A stretch of DNA of 64,000 nt from Rehmannia glutinosa (GCA_016081115.2 CM071931.1:17212317-17276316); one strand, 5' to 3'; numbered from the stretch's first letter, positions 47,035 to 59,535 are shown. Notes: generated by a model from the sequence alone, not told the origin. Numbers and translations are program-made.

Positions 47035-47733
47035 TCAAGGGGATTTTGGCACTTCCGGCAATGTGGGCTTAGGCAATTCTGGCAATTCTGTCAATTTTGG
47101 TAGTTCAGGCAACTTAGGCAATTCGGGCTTCGGGATAGTTGGCAACTCGGGCTTTGGCAATGTTGGTAGCTCTGGCTTTGGCAATTCTGGAATCTCAGGC
47201 TTTGGAAGTTCTGGAATATTTGGTTTCGGCTCTGGGATTTCGGGCTTGGGCTATTGTGGCAACTCAGCTTCTGCCAATTTTGGCAGCTCGGGTTTTGGCA
47301 ATCCTGTAATCTCGGGCTTTGGAAGCTCAGGCTTTGGAAGGGTCGGGATTTCAGGTTTTGGAAGAGTTGGAAGCTCGGGCTTTGGCAATTTTGGAATATC
47401 GGGCTTTGGCAGTGAAGGCAATTCAACCTTTATCAATCCTGGAATCTCGAGTTTTGGCAATCCTGGAATCTCACGTTTTGGCAACGTCGGGAATTCTGTT
47501 TTTGGCAATCCTGGAATCTTGGGTTTCGGAAACGCAGGGAGCTCAGGTTTAGGAAGTGTTGGCAGTTCAGGCTTTGGTAAAGCTGGGATTTGTGGCAGAG
47601 GGATTTCGGGCTTGGGAACATCGGGCAACGCCAGGAGTCGACGGGCCTCTCCTGGAATTGTGTTGCTCGCAATCGATGATAAAGCAATGAGCATTAACAA
47701 GAACAATGAGGGGTAGTTATAATAGCTGGCCAT
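47035..47733 (-). pseudogene. PELPK: PELPK-type proline-rich cell-wall protein, copy 1 (one in-frame TAG)
   Basis: ATG at 47731-47733, signal peptide MASYYNYPSLFLLMLIALSS IASNTIPGEA in two blocks, then RRLLALPDVPKPEIPLPQIP and about 30 repeats of the PELPK/PEIPxLPK kind (PALPKPELPTLPKPELPAFP). Intended end PEVPKSP and TGA at 47035-47037, 233 codons. One TAG at 47251-47253 cuts the frame at residue 160; the frame stays the same on both sides. In copy 2 the equivalent codon lies in CAACTGCCAAAG, here CAATAGCCCAAG. Secreted, hydroxyproline-prone wall protein related to Arabidopsis PELPK1. Expressed in wall and linked to defence by family knowledge only. Confidence 0.8.
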
Positions 47734-47828
47734 TTTTTGAACAGGTCTTTAAGGACAGGGGGTAATTTTCTTGATCCGGGTTTTCAATGTTTTAAGTGAG
47801 TGATGATGGACAATTTGGGGTGCTGAAG

Positions 47829-47836
47829 TTTATATA
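47829..47836 (-). promoter_or_regulatory. TATA box of PELPK copy 1
   Basis: The minus strand reads CTATATAAACTTC, about 96 bases before the ATG; the same position in copy 2 is at 60106-60113. Confidence 0.65.
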
Positions 47837-47839
47837 GAC

Positions 47840-48850
47840 AATGGTGTGGAAAAACTTCTAAAGTTTTGGCTTGGTAGCTAGGAAAAGGGTATGAGTTAGT
47901 TCAACCTCTCTTTAGTATACCTTATATTAATTGCTTCCAATAATATATATTTGTTTATACTCATATCGTAACTTTTATAGGAGACTGAGTAATATTGACA
48001 GGATTGTACGTGGTAGTGTTAAAATTTAGAGATTTTTGAAGAATTGGTTAATTTGTAGTAATTTAATTTTCCAATTGATTTGAGAAGTTTGTAAAAACAA
48101 ATTTTAGACTTTTATTCAATTACCATTAGGTGCAGCAATGTCTGGCACAACATGATAACATGACACAAACACAAGTTGAAGTTACTAAGAAGAACATGAA
48201 CACGACTAACAAAAATCTGACACGATCAACACAATCTTACCATTTTATTTTAAGACACAATTATCTAATATTTTACTTAATCATTGATGTATTTTGAACA
48301 TAACCCAAAGTTGACCCGAAACTAAACTCAAACACAATCGGTGGCGTGAATTGCCACCCCTAATTATCATGTTGCATCTTCGCCATTCGTATATGATAAT
48401 TTCGAGTGTATATATTTAAGTGTGACATCATATGTTATATAAATATATATAACATAATTCATGATGCTGATATAAATTAAATAAGAATAAAAGACTCGAT
48501 TTCATTAAAAAGTTGAAAGTGATCGGATATTATGTAGGAAATTAATACAAGATTGCCCACTAATATAATTTGTGTCAAATTAGTTTAAATTGGTCATCTG
48601 TTGACGATGACCCCATTAATTCCTCTAAAGTGTTCAAAGCGGTAGGTAAATAGATATGCAGGTATATCCATTTGATAATGAGGTGGCTTGAATAATACGG
48701 GAGAGAATAGAGGATTTCAAAGACAAGTATCAATCCGTGCATGCACTTGTTGATTAAAGTCGTATACCTTACTTAGGATAAAATGATTTAAATCTTATTA
48801 GTCATTTTTCCAAGAGACGGGGCATATAGTAGTCACGAAGTGAATTTGAT
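47840..48850. other. Upstream flank of PELPK copy 1, duplicated at 60120-60580 and 61889-63260
   Basis: Shared blocks include GACAGGATTGTACGTGGTAG, ATTATCTAATATTTTACTTA and CATTTGATAATGAGGTGGCTT. No gene seen. It shows that the duplicated unit extends more than 1 kb upstream. Confidence 0.65.
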
Positions 48851-49313
48851 GATAGTGTTAGATCGTTTACGCTGTTTTTTATTTTTCCTATTTTCAAAAT
48901 ATTTGGTCTAATTAAATGTTTCGCCTTCCTTGGTTTAGTAAAGACGGATTGTATAGTCATACCTTATACATGAGATATATGAATTCTTGTTCTTGTAGAT
49001 ATCTCTTTCCATGTTCGTAAGGATTTGGAGTCTTGTAGCATGCCTATATAAAGAACAAACGCCCTTCATAATTTGATGCAAAGAATACACGAGAGATTTA
49101 TAAGAATTCGAGTTTGAGAGAGAAGAAACAAAAATCGAAGTATAGATCAAAGTGTTGTTGGAAGTGTTGTTGCTTCTTCAGTTTAACACCTTCAAGATTA
49201 CAAATCTTTGTTTTAGTTTCCGTCTATCTTTTGTTTTGATTTAGTCCAGAATATTCTATATTCATGTTAGTTTTGGACAAGTTGTTATACACTTCATAAA
49301 TCTACTCATAGAT
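48851..49313 (+). mobile_element. LTR-like segment with a core promoter, site of the gag-only copia insertion
   Basis: CCTATATAAAGAAC (near 49042) followed by a leader rich in GAGAGA and TTCTTC words reads like the R/U5 part of a copia LTR, beginning perhaps at TGTTAGATCG (48857). It continues after the insertion at 57405 but no end was identified. Confidence 0.35.
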
Positions 49314-49318
49314 ATGAG

Positions 49319-50083
49319 CGAAAGAATTGAAGGGTCCAATTCTAATGAATATGCAGTGTGCAGTCAAAATTGATGCCAACACTTTGCAAAACACAGCGAA
49401 AGACTTTACTTAAAAATATAATTTCACAAAGTAAGAAATAAAGACAGAATCAAATACAAGACACAAGAGAGTTAAAATTTTGTACAAGTATAAAATACTT
49501 GTACGGTGTTCATTAGAACAAAAGTTATTCAAAGGATGATGTTGTTTACAAAATACACAAATACAAAGGAAATAAGGAAACTAGAAGAACAACTCCCCTT
49601 GTGTCTTCGAAAGCAACAACACTCCTTTACAAAATGTGAGAATATATCTAATGCACTCCAATCACTCAATATACATTGAATCTATCTCACATAAACACCC
49701 AAAACTCGAGTTCTGAAAATGATGCCAACAATGTTGCCAACATTCCCGTATCACTAAGCTTCGCACTTTTCAGTGTGAAAAAGTTGGAAGATGAACTCTC
49801 AAATCTCCTAAAATCTGTAAACATAATGTGCTGGTTTCTGATCCTTAAATAGCTATCTCTTCAATAACTTCCTGCAAGAAAATAGGAGAAAAACTTCCTG
49901 CAAAATTTAAGGAGAAAACCACCCACTACAATAAACTTCTAAGGAGTTAGAAAACTGAATTTATAACTTCTAAAATAACTCCTGAAAACTGAAAATAGTA
50001 AATGTGAAAAAGTAACCAGAAATCTGGAAGAAAAAATCGAAAGAAAGAAAAAATAATGTTTGAGAAATTTCAAACATTAACAA
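49319..50083 (-). repeat. Gag-only array LTR (left; 3' LTR in element orientation)
   Basis: About 765 bp. On the minus strand TGTTAATGTTTGAAATTTCT ... CAATTCTTTCG. The TGTTTGAAATTTCTCAAACA start is itself an inverted repeat. Confidence 0.9.
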
Positions 50084-50669
50084 TCTCCCCCTTTCTTACA
50101 GATTTCTGGACAAAACATTTTGCACAAAAACACAGTTAAATCTCCCCATGAATACAAGAAGTCAAATCTCCTCCTAAATATAAGCCAGAAACAAGAAGTA
50201 CCACGAACATAAAATACTCTTCAAACAAGTAAGTTCAGTTGTTAACAACTGATGCCTCAGGTGTTGGCATCATTCTCGAAATCACCATTTCTACGCTTTG
50301 CTTCCAACTTGTTTTTGTGCCACTTTCTCCCCTTTTTGACTGAAATCACCTTCGTGTTTTAAAAAGAGAAAATAACTACTTACAAGTTCACTGAGAGCAT
50401 TATCTCCATTTAAAAAGAAGTTAGAATCAATTATCCAACCTAGGTGAAAAGGAGATAAAAAGTAACAACTCATTACTACAAAACATCAGGTTTTGCAGAT
50501 ATTTGCACTTTTGTTTTAAAAATATATAAGAAATAGTAATAAAACAAAAACAAATATATATATATATATATATAAAACAATCACACAAAGAGTATCATGC
50601 GGTGATATGTACATTAATATCATCATTTGCAAGATCATTTTGTAACAACAAACTCAATTTAAATGACAA

Positions 50670-50706
<37 letters not shown>

Positions 50707-51179
50707 CTTGCATAATGATCCACGGGCATAAGAATAGTACAAAAAGACTTAAGAAAGTCACAGAAATATAGCTCAATCCATTTACACGATTAATGAGCCA
50801 AAATATACAAATATGCCCAAAAAGCAAGTTTAAAAAAATCTGTTTGCTGACTTCTTTTAAGAATTTAAGTTGCACAGAAATGCCTACAAAAGATGATGCA
50901 TCAGTACAGAAAAACTCAAGAATACAAGCAAACAACAAAACCAAAAAAATAAATAAAAACAGGATGTGTCACACAGTGATGCAACACATGAAGTATCACA
51001 CATTTTAAAGAACACACAAACCAAGAGATTTCCTTAGACAAGAAAACATCTCAAAATCCAAAGATTTAGAGAAAATATATGCTAACGGATGTTCAAAGGC
51101 AATGTGTTGAGTACAACAACGACCATTCTCATCACCAAATCAATTTAGGATCGAGTTTTTAAGAATTCTCAAAGAAAAA
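50084..51179. other. Non-coding 3' part of the left unit, with TA microsatellites
   Basis: Between the gag end and the LTR. It holds (TA)n runs at 50551-50574 and 50670-50703 and the polypurine side (CTCCCCCTTTCTT on plus) at 50087-50098. The right unit has shorter TA runs at the same places, which dates as independent repeat slippage. Confidence 0.7.
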
Positions 51180-52919
51180 TTAAAAGTATCCTCAACAAAG
51201 TGTCATGTATCATTTACGCATCATTTTACCCAATTCCTTATCTTTCTTGATTTGAAGCAAAAACATTTGATATGCCCAGGTTTAAAACAGTAATGACACA
51301 CAAATTTTCGTTTCAAAACACTTCCAGACTTCTTGAAATTGTTTTTGAAAAATGACTTGCCACTTTTTCCAGCATTCCCTTGTTTCATAGAAAGACATGT
51401 CTTCTTACAAGAATCTGTTTTGTTTGCTTTAACATATCCTAATCCAGTTCTATTAAATCTAGCTTTTAAAAATATATCATCAATAACAGCAGAGGAAGAA
51501 TCAAACTTACTTACTGTCTTTTTAAGACTAGTAAGTTCAGATTTTACTAGATCAAGATTTTTGTCTTTCTTTGTTAAAAGAACTTCCAATCTCCTAACAG
51601 ATTCTCTTAAAATGTCATTCTCTTTGACAAGATCTTCACATTTAATTTGCAAGTCATCATGACATTTATCTCCTAAATCAACAGACTTTGACGAATTCAG
51701 ACATAAAAATGATGCAAAATGATTAACAAAATCATATCATGAATCAGCAAACCTATCTTGTGATGCCTCAGTGTTGGCATCATTTGTTACATCATTTTTG
51801 AATCCATCAGATTTGTGCTTCTCTTCCTCAAGAATCATTACAAGTCCCTTGCAATTTTCGTCACCATCTTCAGATTCTTCGTCACTTAAAGATACAAAGA
51901 AAATCCATACCTCTTTCCCTAGAGTATTTGCACGTTGTTTTGCATTATGACCAAATCCTTTGCAAGCACGACATTGAATCAAATCAAGGTTTTTATTTTA
52001 AAAAATTGTTCTCTTGATTTGGTTCAAACATTTTAGGAAATTTGAAGAATTTCGAAAATCATTTCTTAGACTTGAAATCTTTGTCATTCAAAGAAGATTT
52101 TTGGAGTAAACTATTAAACCATAAGGTCAATAATGCAATAGATTCTTCATTTAAATCACATTCATGAATGTCTTTCATAAAATGTTCCATTGCATTACTT
52201 TGAACATCACAAAAATCAAAACCAGTTTGGGTTTTAAAAGCAATACTTTTGTCTTCAACATGATGTTCTTTTTGTTGTCCCGAGTTTAACTCAAAAGTTT
52301 GTAAAATACCAATAAGTTCATCAAGTCTAAGAGTACCAGTATCTTTGGTTTCTTCAATGGTATAAATCTTAATATTGTATCTTTCAGGAAGAGATCTCAT
52401 TACCTTGCTTACCAATCTTGCATTGCTAATATATAGGTTCTCCAAGTGATTGTGCCTCATTAGCAATATCGCAGATTTTTGCATTATATGAAGCAATGGT
52501 CTCTTCTTCTTCCATTCTCAGATTCTCGAATCTGCTTGCTAGGAGTCTTAGCTTTGTTCTTCTAACACTTTGTGTTCATTCACAATGCAATTGCAATGCA
52601 TCCTAATCATCTTTTGCTTTGAAACACAATTAGAAATTATTTTTAACAAAAACATATCAACAGCAGTAAATATGGCATTTAAAGCTTTAGAATTAAAGCT
52701 TGCAATCTGGATTTCATCATTTTGCCACTCAATCTCTGGTTTGTCTGTTGTAACTCCCTCGGTGTCAACGATTCTTGGGGGTGTCCATCCCGTAAGCATA
52801 GATCTCCATGCTCTTTCATCAATGGACTTGATATAAACCCTCATTTTCACCTTCCAATAGGAATAGTTCATTCCATCCAAAACAGGAGGTCGAAAAATAG
52901 AACTACTCTGAATTTCCAT
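51180..52919 (-). pseudogene. SIRE-like copia gag, left copy
   Basis: ATG at 52917-52919: MEIQSSSIFRPPVLDGMNYS, YWKVKMRVYIKSIDERAW, WTPPRIVDTEGV, NDEIQIASFNSKALNAIF, then ARLVSKVMRSLPERYNIKIY and LRLDELIGILQTFEL. A zinc knuckle CRACKGFGHNAKQ follows (usual last Cys lost), an acidic DEESEDGDEN stretch, a predicted coiled coil (EDLVKENDILRESVRRLEVL) and a second knuckle CHYCFKPGHIKCFC near 51300. Four open pieces separated by frame changes. Nothing of pol follows; after 51220 comes non-coding sequence to the LTR. Confidence 0.85.
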
Positions 52920-52985
52920 CATAAAAACACTGCAAAAAAACAGGATCACACTAAGTATCGTCTAGTGAAGGCTCTTGATGCCAAT

Positions 52986-53751
52986 TGAAAGAATTGAAGG
53001 GTCCAATTCTAATGAATATGCAGTGTACAGTCAAAAGTGATGCCAACACTTTGCAAAACACAGCGAAAGACTTTACTTAAAAATATAATTTCACAAAGTA
53101 AGAAATAAAGACAGAATCAAATACAAGACACAAGAGAGTTAAAATTTTGTACAAGTATAAAATACTTGTACGGTGTTCATTAGAACAAAAATTATTCAAA
53201 GGATGATGTTGTTTACAAAATACAAAAATACAAAGGAAATAGGGAAACTAGAAGAACAACTTCCCTTATGTCTCCGAAAGCAACAACACTCCTTTACAAA
53301 ATGTGAGAATACATCTAGTGCACTCCAATCACTCAATATACACTAAATCTATCTCACATAAACACTCAAAACTCGAGTTCTAAAAATGATGCCAACAAGT
53401 GTTGCCAACATTCCTGTATCACCGAGCTTCTGCCGCACTTTTCTCGTGTGAAAAAGTTGGAAGATGAGCTCTCAAATCTCCTAAAATCAGAAACGTAATG
53501 TCTTTTTTCGATCCTTAAATAGCTATCTCTTCAATAACTTCCCGCAAGAAAATAGGAGAAAAACTTCCAAAATTTAAGGAGAAAACCACCCACTACAATA
53601 AACTTCTAAGGAGTTAGAAAACTGAATTTATAACTTCTAAAATAACTCTGAAAACCTCGAAAATAGTAAATGTGAAAAAGTAACCGGACATCCGGAAGAA
53701 AAAATCGAAAGAAAGAAAAAAATAATGTTTGAGAAATTTCAAACATTAACA
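52986..53751 (-). repeat. Gag-only array LTR (middle, shared)
   Basis: 766 bp, TGAAAG...ATTAACA on plus. It serves both units. Confidence 0.92.
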
Positions 53752-54859
53752 ATCTCCCCTTTCTTACAGTTTGGACAAAACATTTTGCACAAAAACACGC
53801 TAAATCTCCCCATGAATACAAGAAGTCAAATCTCCTCCCGAATATAAGCCGAAAACAAGAAGTACCACGAACATAAAATACTCTTCAAACAAGTAAGTTC
53901 GGGTTGTTAACAATCGATGCCTCAGTGTTGGCATCATTCTCAAAATCACCATTTCTATCGCCTTTGCTTCCAACTTGTTTTTGTGCCACTTTCTCCCCCT
54001 TTTTTGGACTCGAAATCACCTTCGTGTTTTAAAAAGAAAAATAACTACTTACAAGTTCATGAGAGCATTATCTCCATTTAAAAAGAAGTTAGAATCAATT
54101 ATCCAACCTAGGTGAAAAGGAGATAAAAAGTAACAACTCATTACTACAAAACATCGAGTTTTGCAGATATTTGCACTTTTGTTTTAAAAATATATAAGAA
54201 ATAGTAATAAAACAAAAACAAATATATATATATATATATATAAAACAATCACACAGTAGTATCATGCGGTGATATGTACATTGATATCATCATTTGCAAG
54301 ATCATTTTGTAACAACAAACTCAATTTAAATGACAGAAACATATATATATATATTACTTGCATAACAGATCCACGGGCATAAGAATAGTACAAAAAGACT
54401 TAAGAAAGTCACAGAAATATAGCTCAATCCATTTACACGATTAATGAGCCAAAATATACAAATATGCCCAAAAAGCAAGTTTAAAAAAATCTGTTTGCTG
54501 ACTTCTTTTAAGAATTTAAGTTGCACAGAAATGCCTACAAAAGATGATGCATCAGTACAGAAAAACTCAAGAATACAAGCAAACAACAAAACCAAAAAAA
54601 TAAATAAAAACAGGATGTGTCACACAGTGATGCAACACATGAAGTATCACACATTTAAAGAACACACAAACCAAGAGATTTCCTTAGACAAGAAAACATC
54701 TCAAAATCCAAAGATTTAGAGAAAATATATGCTAACGGATGTTCAGTGGCAATGTGTTGAGTACAACAACGACCATTCTCATCACCCAAATCAATTTAGG
54801 ATCGAGTTTTTAAGAATTCTCAAGAAATTAAAAGTATCCTCAATGTTATGTCATGTATC
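53752..54859. other. Non-coding 3' part of the right unit
   Basis: Counterpart of 50084-51179, with TA runs at 54222-54242 and 54340-54353. No additional feature. Confidence 0.7.
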
Positions 54860-56575
54860 ATTTACGGCATCATTTTACCCAATTCCTTATCTTTCTTGAT
54901 TTGAAGCAAAAACATTTGATATGCCCAGGTTTAAAACAGTAATGACACACAAATTTTCGTTTCAAAACACTTCCAGACTTCTTGAAATTGTTTTTGAAAA
55001 ATGACTTGCCACTTTTTCCAGCATTCCCTTGTTTCATAGAAAGACATGTCTTCTTACAAGAATCTGTTTTGTTTGCTTTAACATATCCTAATCCAGTTCT
55101 ATTAAATCTAGCTTTTAAAAATATATCATCAATAACAAAGAGAGGAAGAATCAAACTTACTTACTTTCTTTTTAAGACTAGTAAGTTCGATTTTACTAGA
55201 TCAAGATTTTTGTCTTTCTTTGTTAAAAGAACTTCCAATCTCCTAACAGATTCTCTTAAAATGTCATTCTCTTTGACAAGATCTTCACATTTAATTTGCA
55301 AGTCATCATGACATTTATCTCCTAAATCAACAGACTTTGACGAATTCAGACATAAAAATGATGCAAAATGATTAACAAAATCATATCATGAATCAGCAAA
55401 CCTATCTTGTGATGCCTCAGTGTTGGCATCATTTGTTACATCATTTTTGAATCCATCGTTAGTGCTTCTCTTCCTCAAGAATCATTACAAGTCCCTTGCA
55501 ATTTTCGTCACCATCTTCAGATTCTTCGTCACTTAAAGATACAGTAAAATCCATACCTCTTTCCCTAAGAGTGTTTGCACGTTGTTTTGCATTATGACCA
55601 AATCCTTTGCAAGCACGACATTGAATCAAATCAAGGTTTTTATTTTAAAAAATTGTTCTCTTGATTTGTTCAAACATTTTAGGAAATTTGAAGAATTTCC
55701 AAAAACTCAAGCTTTCTTAGACTTGAAATCTTTGTCATTCAAAGAAGATTTTTGGAGTAAACTATTAAACCATAAGGTCAATAATGCAATAGATTCTTCA
55801 TTTAAATCACATTCATGAATGTCTTTCATAAAATGTTCAATTGCATTACTTTGAACATCACAAAAATCAAAACCAGTTTGGGTTTTAAAAGCAATACTTT
55901 TGTCTTCAACATGATGTTCTTTTTGTTGTCCCGAGTTTAACTCAAAAGTTTGTAAAATACCAATAAGTTCATCAAGTCTAAGAGTATCGAATCTTTTGGT
56001 TTCTTCAATGGTATAAATCTTAATATTGTATCTTTCAGAAGAGATCTCATTACCTTGCTTACCAATCTTGCATTGCTAATATATAGGTTCTCCAAGTGAT
56101 TGTGCCTCATTAGCAATATCGCATTTTTTGCATTATATGAAGCAATGGTCTCTTCTTCTTCCATTCTCGATTCTCGAATCAGCTTGCTAGAGTCTTAGCT
56201 TTGTTCTTCTAACACTTTGTGTTCATTCACAATGCAATTGCAATGCATCCTAATCATCTTTTCTTTGAAAACACAATTAGAAATTATTTTTAACAAAAAC
56301 ATATCAACAAAGATAAATATGGCATTTAAAGCTTTAGAATTAAAGCTTGCAATCTGGATTTCATCATTTTGCCACTCAATCTCTGGTTTGTCTGTTGTAA
56401 CTCCCTCGGTGTCAACGATTCTTGGGGTGTCCATCCCGTAAGAATAGATCTCCATACTCTTTCATCAATGGACTTGATATAAACCCTCATTTTCACCTTC
56501 CAATAGGAATAGTTCATTCCATCCAAAACAGAGGTCGAAAAATAGAACTACTCAATTTCCATCATAAAAACACCG
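54860..56575 (-). pseudogene. SIRE-like copia gag, right copy
   Basis: Same order as the left copy (LDGMNYSYWKVKMRVYIKSI, ARLVSKVMRSL, coiled-coil words, CHYCFKPGHIKCFC) but with more frame changes, so several small open pieces remain. Differences from the left copy are often single-base and near CAG/CTG. Confidence 0.8.
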
Positions 56576-56627
56576 CAAAAAACAGGATCACACTAAGTAT
56601 CGTCTAGTGAAGGCTCTTGATGCCAAT

Positions 56628-57399
56628 TGAAAGAATTGAAGGGTCCAATTCTAATGAATATGCATTAATAAGTCAAAAAGTGATGCCAACACTTTGCAAA
56701 ACACAATGAAAGACTTTACTTAAAAATATAATTTCACAAAGTAAGAAATAAAGACAGAATCAAATACAAGACACAAGAGAGTTAAAATTTTGTACAAGTA
56801 TAAAATACTTGTACGGTGTTCATTAGAACAAAAATTATTCAAAGGATGATGTTGTTTACAAAATACAAAAATACAAAGGAAATAGGGAAACTAGAAGAAC
56901 AACTTCCCTTATGTCTCCGAAAGCAACAACACTCCTTTACAAAATGTGAGAATACATCTAGTGCACTCCAATCACTCAATATACACTGAATCTATCTCAC
57001 ATAAACACTCAAAACTCGAGTTCTAAAAATGATGCCAACAATGTTGCCAACATTCCTGGTATCACTGAGCTTCTGCAGAATTTTCGAGTGTGAAAAAGTT
57101 GGAAGATGAGCTCTCAAATCTCCTAAAATCAGAAACGTAATGTGCTGGTTTCTGATCTTTAAATAGCTATCTCTTCAATAACTTCCTGCAAGAAAATAGG
57201 AGAAAAACTTCCTGCAAAATTTAAGGAGAAAACCGCCCACTACAATAAACTTCTAAGGAGTTAGAAAACTGAATTTATAACTTCTAAAATAACTCCCGAA
57301 AACCGAAAATAGTAATCGTGAAAAAGTAACTTAAAATAACTGGAAGAAAAAATCGAAAGAAAGAAAAAATTAATGTTTGAGAAATTTCAAACATTAACA
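56628..57399 (-). repeat. Gag-only array LTR (right; 5' LTR in element orientation)
   Basis: 772 bp. The primer-binding-like site is on its inner side (plus 56610-56626). Followed on the outside by ATGAG. Confidence 0.92.
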
Positions 57400-57404
57400 A
57401 TGAG

Positions 57405-57857
57405 TTTTAATATTATCCAAGATTACTAGTTTTCGCCTATTGGTACGTTTGCAAATATATTTTTACCAAATGAGACAAATAATATCTTTCTGTTATTTTG
57501 TGATCATTTGTGAGTTGGTATAAGTGTTACTTTGGAACTTATAGCAACACTTTACTCTCTCGTTTTATCCTTGAATATCTAGGACTTATCCTTGAATTTA
57601 GGACCTTTAAAACTTTCACTTTGAACAAAGGGTATGAAATCAATCTGATTAATTTTCCAACAAAACTACTCTATGTGAAATCTTGGGTTTTTTTCTCCTC
57701 TTTTAAAAAATGACATTTTCCTTCACAATAATTTGACATGATAATCAGAGGGCTTCGTTTGAGCTTAGGAATATTGTTGGCTCCCCTAGCGGCTATATCA
57801 TGTAGTAGGTCACAAGTCATTCTTGTACTCGATGAGATGTGAAGTAATATTGTTTTG
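57405..57857. other. Sequence right of the gag-only array
   Basis: AT-rich, no coding signal. It is the continuation of the pre-insertion sequence that ends at 49318. Confidence 0.45.
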
Positions 57858-58650
57858 ATTGGGTTTAATTGCAAAATTGGTCCCATAATTATAAGTTGCT
57901 AGCAATTTTAATACTTTGTGAAATTTCAAATCAATAATTTTGGTCCCGTAAATTTTGAACTTTTCGCAATTTCGATCTCATGAGTTTTAACTCCGTGCAA
58001 CTTTTGGTCTCATATAAGTCATAGGATGTTTCTATAATGATCCTTATGGTTGTTTCAATGTTTTATCTATTCCCAAAAAATGCCCTTCGATACTTGGTTA
58101 AATAGTAATTTCAATTCTGTAACTTTTAGAGATTGGTAATTTTAGTCATGTATCTTTCAGAAGTGGAAATGTTTGTCTTCGCTCTGTTTGGCCAAAATAA
58201 CCAATATTTCCAAATTATGCCCAAAATAACAAGATGCAAAAAGCCTTCATTTTCTGTCACATATTCTCGTTTGTGGCATTGTTATACTTATTTAGAACCA
58301 GTTTTATTCAGAGATTTTCCAACCAATAAACCTTTATGTATATATATTGGCCCAAATCTCGTAAATCTGACTGACTTGTAAATTTATAAATAGATGTGAG
58401 GTATAATAGGTGTAACAAAGCCACAAATGAAACAAGTGACAGAAAATGAGGGTTTTTTTGCATCTTGTTATAATGGACAAAATATGAAATATATTGATTA
58501 TTTTAGCCTAGGGGCGAGCACCGAAACTTGCTACTTCCAAAAGATATACCACGAAAATTATCAATCTATAGAACTTACAATTGGAATTATTATTTATATT
58601 AATTGCAGTTCACAAAAAGAGAACTTTATCAAGTTTAAGTCTACGTGTTA
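57858..58650. repeat. Dispersed non-coding repeat text (TTGGTCCC/TTGGTCTC words)
   Basis: Recurring phrases GCAAAATTGGTCCCATAATT, TAATTTTGGTCCCGTAAATT and GCAACTTTTGGTCTCATA suggest a decayed inverted-repeat or tandem element. No gene was seen through 58650. Confidence 0.4.
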
Positions 58651-59044
58651 GGGAAAATAATTCTTTTAGTCCTGTAAGTTGGCCTATTTAGAGACTTAGT
58701 GTGTGCAAATTATATTAAAGTTTTAAAAAAAAACAAATTATATATGACAGTAGAAATAATTTATTTGACCAAAACATCAAGTTTTCTTCTTATTCCTTCA
58801 AACCAATTACATACCCCCAACTCAACAATGTTGTCTCCTGAATCAGTTTTCCGCAAACTGAATTTCGAGTTAGCCCAACAGGTAAAGTAACAGGTAAACT
58901 TTACCAGCTATACTGTAAGAGGTCATAGGACCAAATTTGTTAAATTTAGGAATATAAAGGACATAGATCAATATGGAAAAACGAAAAAAAAGGACTAAAA
59001 TCTCAATGTAGACCAACTTATAGGACTAAAAATATAATTTTCCC
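58651..59044. mobile_element. MITE with GGGAAAAT termini
   Basis: Left GGGAAAATAATTCTTTTAGT and the reverse complement of the right, GGGGAAAATTATATTTTTAG, continue with TCCT.TAAGTTGG.C in both arms: about 36-base inverted repeats around a 394-bp non-coding body. Flanking TTA/TAA may be a 3-bp duplication as in PIF/Harbinger MITEs. Confidence 0.65.
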
Positions 59045-59535
59045 CTAAATATCATGTTTTAGTTGTTGTTCAATTTTATCATATACAAATAGAGATGGAG
59101 ACAAACTAAACAGGCTATTGTTCGACTAACTTTGTTTATAAATCTCCAATTTGATATGTTAGTCATATAAAATTCAATTTTTATCTTCTTTCATCATTTC
59201 GTGTAAACCAAACTATCTATCTCGTGTATCTAAGACAGAAATTAAAATATAATTCTCATGTCAATGTCCCTGATATCACTTTTAAGCAAGAGCTGGATCG
59301 TGTCAGACTATTTGCGCAAGTACTAGTATTAATTTAAGTAGAGTTGAAGATAATGAACATGAGGAAACAGGGGAAACTTAAACAACCAAGAATGTTTAAT
59401 ACACAAGTACGAATTGAAAAACAGTCAAAACAATTTATCAATTCGAACAATAAAATTAGACAACCACAAGAACATCATAAATAATAGTGCTGAAAATTTT
59501 CTAAAAGACCACTGCCTCAGACTGTTGAATTCAAA
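59045..59535. other. 3' flank of PELPK copy 2, homologous to 46500-47034
   Basis: Matches the flank of copy 1 from about 59160. No gene seen. Confidence 0.55.

Larger units (their letters stand above)
49319..57399 (-). mobile_element. Copia gag-only array LTR-gag-LTR-gag-LTR
   Basis: Three LTRs (49319-50083, 52986-53751, 56628-57399) and two 2.9-kb internal regions that carry only gag, all in minus orientation. Target duplications ATGAG lie at 49314-49318 and 57400-57404, so the whole array behaves as one insertion. Each internal region begins, on the minus strand, with a primer-site-like TTGGCATCAAGAGCC next to the LTR and ends with the polypurine GAAAGGGG(G)AGAT. No protease, integrase, RT or RNase H words were found. 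Outer LTR 1 begins CG in place of TG. Confidence 0.93.

Noticed and set aside
47063..47716. Plus-strand open frame of 217 codons rich in Gly, Ser and Phe
   Set aside because: It is the exact antisense of the PELPK repeats; codon periodicity on the minus strand forces a long GFGNSG frame on the other.
50670..50703. Long (TA)n run as possible cruciform or origin
   Set aside because: Simple microsatellite that varies in length between the two array units; no other supporting signal.
49319..57399. Possible CRISPR-like or satellite repeat because of large repeated units
   Set aside because: Units are LTR plus gag with polypurine tract, primer-site-like sequence and target duplications: a retrotransposon array in a plant nucleus.
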